Shown one piece after another: positions 1 to 8,615 of a stretch of 17,684 bases of DNA (positions are counted from its first letter, which is position 1; every line of letters begins with the position of its first letter). Location of the stretch: positions 1 to 17,684 of the forward strand of contig JAOXYB010019971.1 of the NCBI GenBank assembly GCA_028565635.1, read 5' to 3'. The stretch comes from Phoronis ovalis. Lineage: Eukaryota > Phoronida > Phoronidae. The notes below the pieces were generated by a model, which was not told where the DNA came from, did not search any database, and saw only the letters and a program-made list of their open reading frames with translations. Both the position numbers and the translations under genes were made by a program.

Positions 1-10
1 CTTCAAAGAA
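1..10 (+). other. Possible 3' end of the preceding gene A exon
   Basis: A textbook donor, GTAAGT, sits at 11-16 directly after the first ten bases. If the exon ended at position 10 in phase 1, it would supply one base to the split codon that begins exon 233-422, giving Ser, with Leu-Gln-Arg before it. That is the phase the lectin exon needs. Ten bases are too few to test for coding potential, and the same CTTCAAA-type sequence recurs near the poly-C tracts, so this may be chance. Confidence 0.25.
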
Positions 11-62
11 GTAAGTACCAAACTTAAGTAAAAATAACATTGTTGACGTCAATTTATCTTGA

Positions 63-127
63 CCCCCCCCCCCCCCCCCATGTCAACAATTGTCAAACTT
101 CTTCAAACCCCCCCCCCCCCCCCCCCC
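63..127. repeat. Twin poly-C tracts with repeated flanks
   Basis: Two uninterrupted C runs (about 63-79 and 107-127) are separated by 27 bp containing TGTCAACAATTGTCAA. The motif TTGAC/GTCAA recurs on both outer sides (43-51, 57-62, 134-139). Such homopolymers often sit at the ends of short DNA transposons or arise by slippage. Their lengths should be treated as uncertain because assemblies handle long C runs poorly. Confidence 0.6.
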
Positions 128-232
128 TATTTTGTTGACATAATTAATGGACGGCCCCTTATGCCTTTATCGTAAAAACTCAAAGTTCCTAGCTACTCTA
201 AGATACTGCTTCATATATTAAATATAATTTAG

Positions 233-422
233 GTCCTTGTCCAACTTTTCCGCAACCATGGAGCTCATATAATGGTTATTGTTACCTAATTGATACAGCT
301 GCTGGTGACCAACAGTATACAGATGCCTTAGGAACATGTGAAGGTTACAACGCTACGTTATTAACTTTAGGTGATACAAATGAATGGAATTATGTAGTTA
401 ACAATATTTTTATTGGATGCGA
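233..422 (+). CDS. Gene A exon: N-terminal half of C-type-lectin-like domain
   Basis: 190-bp exon bounded by AG (231-232) and GTAAGT (423-428), entering in phase 1 and leaving in phase 2. The peptide begins PCPTFPQPWSSYNGYCYLID and continues through DALGTCEGYNATLLTLGD to NEWNYVVNNIFIGC. This is the classic start of a CTLD: an extra Cys at the N-terminus (long form), W-x-x-Y-x-x-x-CY, the A/L-x-x-x-C helix, a hydrophobic NATLLTL strand and the acidic/NEWNYV second helix. NAT is an N-glycosylation sequon. The split codon GA|T joins perfectly to the exon at 2344. The domain type is secure from this half; ligand specificity cannot be read from it. Confidence 0.88.
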
Positions 423-1389
423 GTAAGTATATTTATATCATCATTTCTTCATTTAGTTAAACTGATTTGATGTTATAGGAAAAATGCATTTAAGGAAATC
501 CCATGCCACAAAACGTACTCGAGATTCATTCTATAGGGATTGCTTGGTAGGAATTTTCGACACCTTATTCGCTGCTTATATTATTTTTCTCTTGAACCCT
601 AGTTAGTTGAGCGCCTGTAATGTGACCGAGGTAAACCGATTGAGTTACACTACCCCGCAGGATATTTTGCATCAGTTCTGTATCCAATATGGCACCGCAT
701 ATGTGGATGCTTATTTTTGAGGTTTTTTGCACCAAGCTATTCAACGGCGCCGTTTCGTCGTTAACAGCTAGTCTATATCGTGGCTACCGCTAAATGTATT
801 TTCCAAATCTCAAAAAAATTAGGTTCCCACTATTTCTTCCAGAAGAGTGATTCATAAATACATACATTTCACAGAGTACGACGAAAAATTTTTAAAATCA
901 GTTTCAATCTTTTTATACAATTTGAGTTTCTTTTGAAATGTAGAAAAAGGTAAGCCCTGGTGGTGACCTTGATCATTATTACATAACCAATTAAAAGATA
1001 ATTGTTCAATTAACTTCCCTATTAATTTTTATTTCTGTAACTGAATTAAAACATTAATTAAAACAATTTAAACATATGCCGGGACACTGAGTGCAAATTG
1101 GATATCCCTTCACCTCTGTTTCTCAATCACCTTTTCTACCCACTTGAACAGAAGAACGTCTGACGTATATCTGATAATCCAACTATGTTATTGCAAGCAT
1201 CAATAAACATAGCCTTGAAAATTAGTGTAAATTTAACAGCTGTAACTGACGGTAGGTACTATACACGTAACTCGTTTATTGTAGTAACCCGTTACCTGGA
1301 ACTTATCAGTCAAGCGGGTTTTGAACAATAATTGCTAGAATCGAAGCTACAATAATAGACGCTTCATATATGTACGAGCTTGACATCGG

Positions 1390-2021
1390 TGCTACAACTT
1401 CTAGGTGCTAAACCTTGTAGGGCCTAGTTCTCCTAGACTCTAATAAACCATTTTATTTGTCCCAGGACCTAGAAATTCTAGGAACCAAACTTCAAACAAA
1501 GAATCGGTTTCCGCATGTGTGAATACGGCGGTTTATAGCTTCATGCTGGGCTCATGCGCAAGTACACCATTATATAGATTTGCCATCCAACTCCTTAAAA
1601 AACGTTGATTCGTTGATGTAAATATAAAATAGAGCAACATTCTCCAAACTACTATCTCTTCATGATTTGAGCGTGATTCATGATTCATACACTACCAGTT
1701 ATTTTTGTGCAGTCTTGGCATACTGATTTCGAGAAAACTGCTTTAGTACCTTCCCATGAATCGAGCTTTTATAATGGCAAATAAGCCCGAATTCTAATTC
1801 GATTTAAAAAATAAAATGTAACGATCTCAGGAATTTTATTGCCTTATAAGAATGTACAACATGTTGACATTACAAAACACAACGCCTCCAAAACAAAAAA
1901 GGGTAAAAACTACGTGCAAGTACTATATCCGTCAATGTAGTATTATATTAACTCACACCTGACGTATATCGATGCTCCATTCCACCTCCTACAAGTTTCT
2001 AGCGTCTAGAGGTTGTAGCTC
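1390..2021. repeat. Imperfect inverted repeat pair, possible short DNA transposon
   Basis: The arm at 1390-1421 (GTGCTACAACTTCTAGGTGC and following) matches the reverse complement of 1988-2021 over about 32 bases with a few mismatches and one small gap. The enclosed span is about 630 bp and has no long reading frame. No target-site duplication is obvious, and similarity stops quickly outside the arms. The arms share the AGCTACAA theme with the nearby foldback at 2123-2283, so both may derive from one family. Confidence 0.5.
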
Positions 2022-2122
2022 GCGGAACAAAATCTAGCTCCCAGGAATGGATTTGTAGTTTCTGCCTAGAATTTTTTATCTCCTAAACGGTCTTTGGATG
2101 TTTACTAACTAGTTGGAATAAA

Positions 2123-2283
2123 TTTGAACTATAATCTTTAAAAGCTACAAATATTCCCTTGGAGCTAGCCGAAAGCTAGTCATCTAGTCATATGTGCTAA
2201 TATCATTTTAACAAATCTATTCCAAGGAGCTACTTTTTAGCTCCAAGGGAATGTGTGTAGCTTCTAACGATTATAGTTCAAAA
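2123..2283. repeat. Foldback / MITE-like inverted repeat
   Basis: Left arm 2123-2167 and right arm 2238-2283 are reverse complements over about 45 bases with about five mismatches: TTTGAACTATAATC, then AGCTACA, then ATTCCCTTGGAGCTA. The 70-bp centre contains a further GGAGCTA...TAGCTCC hairpin (about 2226-2244). The RNA or single strand would form a long stem. It lies about 60 bp before the acceptor of the second lectin exon. A nonautonomous foldback element is the simplest reading; flanking duplications were not resolved. Confidence 0.65.
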
Positions 2284-2343
2284 TCTGCTTGCTAGAAATG
2301 AAAAACTATTAAATAGTCTTAAAGTATTAAATATTTTATACAG

Positions 2344-2543
2344 TATATACTGGGTATGCTATAATCCATCCGCCAATACTACTCATTACTGCGATGGATC
2401 ACTTTATGACGATGGCGTGACTGGAATTGACTCAGTGAATAATAATGGTACAATAGTAGTATCTGCATTTGATGGTGGTATTTTCTTGACTAAACAGCCA
2501 TTGATCTCAAATGTATATAAGGTGATGTGCAAGAAAAAAGAAG
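2344..2543 (+). CDS. Gene A exon: C-terminal half of C-type-lectin-like domain
   Basis: 200-bp exon after ATTTTATACAG and before GTAAAT, entering in phase 2 and leaving in phase 1. After the split Asp codon the peptide reads IYWVCYNPSANTTHYC, then DGSLYDDGVTGID, and ends NVYKVMCKKKE. The closing Y-K-V-M-C-K matches the last strand of CTLDs, where that Cys pairs with the Cys of helix 1. The canonical WIGL core, the EPN or QPD motif and the WND motif are all absent, so calcium-dependent sugar binding of the usual kind is unlikely. Extra cysteines (IGC, WVC, HYC) suggest a non-standard disulphide set. NTT and NGT are sequons. This half alone is weakly diagnostic; the exact frame join and final strand support it. 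Confidence 0.8.
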
Positions 2544-3867
2544 GTAAATGTGTTTCTTTCATATTTATGTAAAGTACATTAGATACAGAGTGTTAAATAA
2601 CTGCTTGTCCTTTAAGTTTTCAAAACATGTAACGGTAAATTAAACATAAGTCATTCATTATTAAAAATGCATATTTGTTTGTAATTTGATATGGGTCAAA
2701 TTTTGAAACAACCATTTCAGCAGAATCACTTTTCGTTATTTATTGGAAGCAAGTAAAGCTATTAAAATTCTTAAACCTGTGATTAACCCGTAGGAGGAAA
2801 TAAGACGTACTGGTACACATTACCATTTTGGTACATATTAGTCAGATTTTTGAAATTTTGCCTCGTTCACAAGCTAGGTGAATACCTCAAGTTATCTCAG
2901 AATTTGTATAGAAATTCCTAAACACTATACATTTACTTCTAGATAATTCATAAAATCATGTAAAACACTACCTGCTATTGTTCAACCAGTAAACTAAGCA
3001 TGTGCAAAAGGTACGTTCTAAAATGTTCGTATTGTGTTGAAAGGATTTTAATAAAGAATCGACTGACTTTAATAAAAGAGTGAAGATAACTGTTCTTTTT
3101 CATTTGTACTTGCTCCCAGTATATCTTATCTATGTCCATAAACATGAGAAACAACAACAATACTTATTTAATATAATTGTACAAATATATACTATATACA
3201 TGTAAACTGTGCAGTTTTGAAATCCAAATAATTTTAAATCACGAAAACAAGGCCATTCAGTATGATGCAGCGTGGTCAAACATAGTAGCTGCATCCCCAC
3301 ATATGCCTAATCAAGCAATAATTATATACTTTATTTTCCGAGAAAACATACTGTTTTGAATCTTATTTGTAAAAAATTATGTTAAAAAATTTCAGCTATC
3401 TCTTATTATCTACTGATATTTTTATGCAGTAGCGAAAACATCTCTACAAAACGTTTAAAAATCTTGCATAATTAGTATAGAAAGCTTTTTCATTTCTATG
3501 CATGTATTCAATTCTCTTGAAGCTTATATCTGATGAATCCACATTTATCCCATATTGTATTGAAGTTATATCCCCAAGACTGCAAAACTGTGTCTGAAAC
3601 TAAATAGTCAACATATTTAGGAAGATTAAAAATATCCACATATTAGCATCCATAACTTGCAATAATAAAAAGTAATATGACAAAATCGTAAAGAAGTAAT
3701 ACTTTGATTTAAATTTCATTGAGGTTAGAATGCCACTACTAGTATCAAAAGCATGTTCATGTGAACAATGCCTAAATATGGGGGAGCTACTTTGTTTTCT
3801 TGTTAAATCGGATATCTCCTGGAAATGCAGTTACAAGTTGTAATATACGTATTCATTCTTTTTATAG
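2544..3867 (+). other. Intron between lectin domain and first CCP
   Basis: GTAAAT donor and TTTTTATAG acceptor. The sequence is AT-rich with no recognised exon, RNA gene or mobile element. The first 80 bases are the parent of the decayed copy found at 6378-6502. Short open frames here lack splice support and protein-like composition. Confidence 0.7.
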
Positions 3868-4053
3868 AGTGCAGCGTTATTACTGTTGCTACATCTACCA
3901 ACAATGCTGGTGGTACACGTGTGCTGCATGGTGATACTGTCCAGTATAACTGTACTGCCGGCTATGAATTTTCACCTGGCGTTACTTCTCGGTCATCTAC
4001 ATGCGGTTCAAACGATACATGGACACCGGACCCCTCAGCATTTGTATGTCAAC
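3868..4053 (+). CDS. Gene A exon: Sushi/CCP module 1
   Basis: 186-bp phase 1-1 exon (TTTATAG acceptor, GTAAGG donor). The peptide starts ECSVITVATS, continues HGDTVQYNCTAGYEFSPG and RSSTCGSNDTW, and ends SAFVC. The four cysteines follow the CCP order: Cys1 at the start, Cys2 in the Y-N-C-x-x-G-Y/F strand, Cys3 in the S/T-C strand, then a Trp shortly before the final Cys4. One module per exon with 1-1 phase is typical of CCP genes. NCT and NDT are sequons. It is the most diverged of the three modules. Confidence 0.88.
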
Positions 4054-4336
4054 GTAAGGCGTTCTTGTTATTATATTAAACTACTTATTTATCATGGTTT
4101 TTATCATGGTTTATATAATATTTGAATTTACAGCATATGTTAACATAACCACCTGATGCGAATTCCATCACTCGATAAATAATGATGATGGTTTCTACTC
4201 CATCTTCAATAAGTATGGCTGATATTATCTTCTGCAATGCTTCTATGCGGTACAGAATATATTCTAAGGCAATAATACTATGATATATTTGCTTCCTGTA
4301 TTTATAGGTTCAGATATATGTTTTACTATTGTATTT

Positions 4337-4373
4337 AGGGTAGGATTAAGGCTAGGGTTAGGGTAGGGTTAGC
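4337..4373 (+). repeat. Degenerate interstitial TTAGGG-like repeat
   Basis: About 37 bp built from TTAGGG, TAGGGT and near variants, including GGCTAGGGTTAGGGTAGGGT. It is too short and irregular to be a telomere. It lies 64 bp upstream of the tRNA-like element and may have been carried with it or arisen by slippage. Confidence 0.6.
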
Positions 4374-4436
4374 ATTTTGAATTATTAGTGCAGATACGTG
4401 ACAAAGGGGATAGCAAATCAGTGGTCAGCATGTCAA

Positions 4437-4519
4437 GCCTTCGTGGCGTAGTGGTTAATGCACTCGTTTTTTCATTGTTTTCAGATATCACCAGCGCAGG
4501 TTCGAATCCGCCAGGAGCT
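4437..4519 (+). repeat. tRNA-derived SINE or tRNA pseudogene
   Basis: Both internal RNA polymerase III promoter boxes are present: box A TGGCGTAGTGG at 4444-4454, followed by TTAATGC as in a D-loop, and a perfect box B GGTTCGAATCC at 4499-4509. The anticodon arm is replaced by T-rich sequence. The acceptor stem (GCCTTCG against CAGGAGC) and T stem (GCAGG against CCGCC) pair poorly, so a working tRNA is not expected. A tRNA-derived SINE head fits best. The 9-mer CAGATATCA occurs inside (4482-4490) and downstream (4557-4565), but does not clearly mark a target duplication. Confidence 0.7.
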
Positions 4520-4994
4520 TACTTGATTACTTATATAATATGAGTTATTTCCCTTGCAGATATCAGTATACTGGGTTTACTAGAGACTTTCGAAATAAAA
4601 AACAATAACTACAATATTTTTTTAAACAGTGTTAAAACTAAACCATCACCAATTCCCATGCGACTAACGTTGATGGTATCTTCTATATTATACAGAATAT
4701 ATTTTAAGGCCTTACTTTTGGATGATGGCGATCAGCCCATCAACCTTGTTTATCGATAGATGGTAATTGCTTCGGTTGACATAACGACTTGCAACAAAAA
4801 GTATTTCACAATGCTAAACACTCTTCAATGTGTTTGTCATGCTTAGCAAAAGTGTGATTTGGACGTTGAAAAGTTAACAGTTGTTCCTTGCTTACAAATT
4901 TACTACATGCGTGTGTACGTCTTTACAATATAAATATATACAGAGATCGAGGTTAGAAGCAGTTACCGTAAGTCGAAAACCCCCTATATTTTAG

Positions 4995-5180
4995 AAATAC
5001 ATTGTGGTGCTGTTAGTGTTGTTGATGGAAGTACGAGTTCAAATGACGATGTTCCTAGTACGGAAGTGACCTACAACTGTAACACAGGATTTTGGTTCTC
5101 GACTGGCGAATATGGTGTAACTAAAGCAGTTACATGTCTGAACACTGGAGTGTGGAACGACACAGTAACTAATTGCACAG
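4995..5180 (+). CDS. Gene A exon: Sushi/CCP module 2
   Basis: 186-bp phase 1-1 exon (ATATTTTAG acceptor, GTACAT donor). The peptide runs IHCGAVSVVDGS, EVTYNCNTGFWFS, KAVTCLNTGVWNDT, TNCT. It has all four CCP cysteines, the Cys2 strand Y-N-C-N-T-G-F and the Trp before Cys4. Aligned without gaps from Cys1 to Cys4, it is identical to module 3 at 29 of 58 residues, so the two modules come from an exon duplication. Sequons are NDT and NCT. Confidence 0.92.
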
Positions 5181-5510
5181 GTACATGTATAGATACTATA
5201 ACCCAAGTTAATTCTTGAATACAACCAACATTGTGTATGATCTTACATTTTCGATAATCTCATGCAACATGTGACATAACTATCCCATTTTAATTTCCTT
5301 AGATACTTGAGCATCTTGTATTTTTTGGAACAAAGGGTAAATGTCAATATGGAAATGCTTTATTTGTTTGAAATTTTAGAAGCAATCAAAAGTTGATAAC
5401 ATAACCGCATTGTTTTTTGCAACTTGTAACACCTACGTTTAAAACAAGATTATATAGCCGAATAGTATAATCTAGTCTGTCATCAGATGCCATTTTCGCT
5501 TAATTCACAG
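5181..5510 (+). other. Short intron between CCP2 and CCP3
   Basis: 330-bp intron with GTACAT donor and TTAATTCACAG acceptor, the shortest in the gene. Nothing else is recognised in it. Confidence 0.75.
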
Positions 5511-5696
5511 CTGTGCACTGCGGTGTTATAACAGTGGCTAACGGTAGCGTTGATACGGCAGATGATATCTACGCAACAGTAGCATCTTATAGCTGTAATG
5601 CAGGATATTGGTTCTCAGCTTTGGAAGACGGTGTGTCCAAAGCAGTCGAATGCCTAGCTAATGGCACTTGGAATGACACTATTGCAACATGTTTAG
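5511..5696 (+). CDS. Gene A exon: Sushi/CCP module 3
   Basis: 186-bp phase 1-1 exon (TTAATTCACAG acceptor, GTAAAC donor). The peptide runs VHCGVITVANGSVD, VASYSCNAGYWFSA, KAVECLANGTWNDT, ATC. Four CCP cysteines and the conserved Trp are present. It shares the WFS, KAV.CL and WNDT blocks with module 2. Sequons are NGS, NGT and NDT. The last module before the stalk, so it should sit closest to the membrane. Confidence 0.92.
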
Positions 5697-8407
5697 GTAA
5701 ACATACGATTCATATAGTTTTAAATCTAGATACAACTGGGATCTCTTTGGGCTTAAAAACTATCCACAGTATCACATAATTAGCTATATTTATTACCGTT
5801 GACGAGTACAACTGTCCCAACAAATTTATATTTCATGCACGTGCATATGGCTACATAACCTCATATCCGAGATGTAGAAAATAGAGACCGTTTTAAAGTT
5901 GTATTGTAAATCGTATTTCAAAAGTGGCGTAAGGACACCATTGAATTTCTCATCTCCTATAAATATATATCATTGCAAAAATGTCCCAAATAGTGTGCCA
6001 AAAATATCTAATGAAAACTGGAGATTTACATGTCCTATCCCCAGTTAATTTTTGGTGCTGGCATGACCACCAAAATAGTTTGCCAATCCAGTTTGACAAC
6101 AGATTCCTGAAAACAGCCAATGACAACAGATAAAATTTATGCTCTCTTCTAGCTCATAATTTCTATCGATTTTCGTTAAACTTGATCTTAAAAACTTATT
6201 TTTGCATTTGTTTAAGTTGTCTTCCGCGCTGAGTCCCCTAGCAATAAAAAGAAACAATTATCATAACAAAGAGGAAAATAGATAATTTGATAAATAAATA
6301 TAAGGTTTTCGCATTATATTGGCTTTCAAGCCTTTTATCATGTGTTCAACTCGGAGATTATATATTAGGTTATATATGATCTCGAATGTATATAAGGTGG
6401 TGTGCAAGAAAAAGAAGGTATAAATGTGTTTCTTTTCATATTTATGTAAAGTACATTAAATACAGTGTTAAATAACTGCTTGTCCTTTAAGTTTTCATAA
6501 AATTTAAAGGCGAGCAAGCGAGCTTTTTTTTCTAGCGTCCTTTTTTACTTTCCTCTTAAAAGTGAGCAGACTCTTAAAGCGCCATTACCGGTTTGTCTAA
6601 TGGTAAAAATTGTCATTTTTAGATAATGCCAAAAAAATATCTCAAACATATCAGCGAGGAGCATTTGCAATTCTTAAGTGGGAGCATTGCACTTTAGGGG
6701 AGACCCCCTACACCCCTCAAAAATGTAATAGTGTTTACTTTTCTCAGGATATCGATGCATGAATTGCTTAATTCAGTATCTTTACTCATGAAATGTTTTT
6801 CGCACTCATCACAGTACCACTGACGTCGTCGTCATTATGTGTTACTAAACTTGTATAGTTTCGTGTAGGGCATTGTGTCATAAACTATCTACTCGAGTAT
6901 ATAATCACCCATCCTGCCTGTTGTCTGCATATTGTAATAATTCTAATGTTTACTTAGTATTTCTCTAGAATTCAATTGCTACTGTTTTTATTCTTATGAA
7001 AAACATAATATTGGTATCGCCTAGTAGGGCAACAGACAATGATGACTGGGAAGTTTCCGAATGTTATTGTCGAAACCCATAAGTATATACGTATATGGTA
7101 TTGTATTTTTTTATATGTTTGTTAAGGTAACACCAAATAAACAGAATGCCCCACTATGTTCGACACAAACGTTTATTGTATGTTTTCAATTTCTTATGTC
7201 CTGCTCTAAATAAAATGCTAGTTTGGAGCTTCAAAAGAAATGTTTGTTAAGTTTGACTAGGTGTTCTTCCAGACTTGTTGAAAGCGACATAACAAAAATC
7301 AAAAATGTACCCATTTGGGTGACCCAACGTTTCACACTTTAATTAAAAACACTTTGCTTCGTTTGGCGGGCTTGGCTGTTGTCACTCATTTTCAAATGAG
7401 CTATCTACTATTAGTAATTTAAATTTATTAAGGGAAAATTGGAACAACTTATTATAATGGTGCTATATTTATAAAGTGTACCAGTAGTAAAAAATTAATT
7501 CAAATTTAAAAATGGTTTTTAGTTTTGAAAACCTTAGAGGGTATGTTTGAAAATATAAGTTGTTCAATTGCTGAAATACGAATGAAGAAGTGATTGTACT
7601 AAAAGATTTCTATTTATTTCGTGTCCCCCTGTATGTACATATATGCATTAAGTATGCATAATAGCGGTGTGATATAAATTAGGTTCGATTATTGTTAAAA
7701 CTTTTGGTGTAAGTGTTGCATGTTTCATGTATATGTGCATTTTTGTCAGTTGCACGACCAATTAATCTGCAGCTTTAAATTTGTGTTATCTTAGTCATTC
7801 TGTTAAAACTAAAAATGTATCATATTGTATATAAGGTTTGTCATTTGTTATCAGTTATCAGTTCCATTATGTTATGTTATTTAACTGAAAGTAATACCAG
7901 TTACTAATTAATTGTGGAGAGTTGTCTGCGAAGACTACTTCAACTATAGAAATACAGAATCATTGAAAATTAATGGCGGCGCTACTGCTGATGAACGTGT
8001 GCTATAAACGATCTGTTTCAAGATCAGTTTTCAGCAGTCTGCAACTGGATTTCACAGAAACATATTCTTCAACGTTATTTTAAGAATTACGTATTACGCA
8101 TGTTAATGTAAGCGTAGTGATCATATCAATTTTTTTTTATACTTGTAGTAGTTTCTGCTGTAAACTTGAAGTTAGCATTACTTATGCGTATTCTCATTGT
8201 AATGTGTTTTAAATTTTTTAAGCAGGTTTTTGAATTGTATTTAAGCAATATATAAAATATATTCAGAGCGAATAAGCCAATATTACTGCTTTGATTGCTG
8301 CCAATTCTTTTTAGACTATTTGTATGATGGAAATAATTCTTTACAGAAGTGTATGTATGTATTCTTACGCGTTGATTATATTAATTTTTTATTCTTATCA
8401 TTTTCAG
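5697..8407 (+). other. Intron between CCP3 and the stalk exon
   Basis: 2.7-kb intron with GTAAAC donor and a strong T-rich TTTTCAG acceptor. The only recognisable content is the decayed lectin-exon copy at 6378-6502. No further CCP exon was found: no Cys/Trp pattern with splice borders appears. The sequence just after the decayed copy (6503-6720), with GCGAGCAAGCGAGC and AGGGGAGACCCCCT, has the look of an old dispersed repeat that I cannot name. Confidence 0.65.
6378..6502 (+). pseudogene. Decayed copy of the second lectin exon 3' end plus its donor and intron
   Basis: This stretch aligns with 2503-2626 over about 125 bp at high identity. It covers the last 41 exon bases, the exon/intron border and about 80 bp of intron. 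Shared blocks include ATGTATATAAGGTG and AACTGCTTGTCCTTTAAGTT. The copy has lost one A from the poly-A codon run, which shifts the frame. It carries TA inserted after the donor GT and several 1-2 bp indels, and no acceptor or lectin sequence upstream of it. It is a nonfunctional relic of a segmental duplication inside this gene. Confidence 0.85.
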
Positions 8408-8437
8408 CCACACATATTGGCCGAGTTCCTCATTATG
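8408..8437 (+). CDS. Gene A 30-bp micro-exon: membrane-proximal stalk
   Basis: 30-bp phase 1-1 exon between a strong T-rich acceptor (TCATTTTCAG) and a consensus donor GTAAGT. With the split codons it encodes ATHIGRVPHY and joins CCP3 to the transmembrane exon in frame. No domain; a short stalk is inferred. Because it is phase-symmetric it could be skipped without breaking the frame. Support is from splice sites and phase only. Confidence 0.65.
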
Positions 8438-8615
8438 GTAAGTGTCTCGGTGACTCGGTAAACTAAATGCGAAATTTTGGTACTTCATTTTTAACAATGT
8501 CGTCAACAACATTCGTGTTACATTTGGTCTAATACGCGATCTATTCCTGAAAGCAAGAAGCGTTAGCTTAGCAAATAGGATACACATTCAACTTAATAGG
8601 TCCATTAAATATTTA

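Larger units (their letters stand above)
423..2343 (+). other. Intron within the lectin domain
   Basis: Intron with GTAAGT donor and a TTTTATACAG acceptor. No coding exon was recognised on either strand. It holds a long-range inverted repeat (1390-1421 with 1988-2021) and a compact foldback (2123-2283), which suggests short DNA transposon debris. The rest is AT-rich unique-looking sequence. Confidence 0.75.
4054..4994 (+). other. Intron between CCP1 and CCP2
   Basis: GTAAGG donor and ATATTTTAG acceptor. It contains two diverged copies of a short repeat (4161-4270, 4651-4710), a TTAGGG-like stretch (4337-4373) and a tRNA-derived element (4437-4519). No coding exon was recognised. Confidence 0.7.

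Noticed and set aside
4437-4519. Functional tRNA gene
   Set aside because: Box A and box B are intact, but acceptor and T stems mispair and no anticodon arm can be drawn.
6045-6257. 70-residue minus-strand ORF in the gene A intron
   Set aside because: No family features, no splice sites, and it sits antisense in an intron.
7980-8070. Possible small RNA or exon around CTGATGA at 7988
   Set aside because: A C-box-like string is present, but no convincing D box, closing stem or splice context supports a snoRNA or exon.
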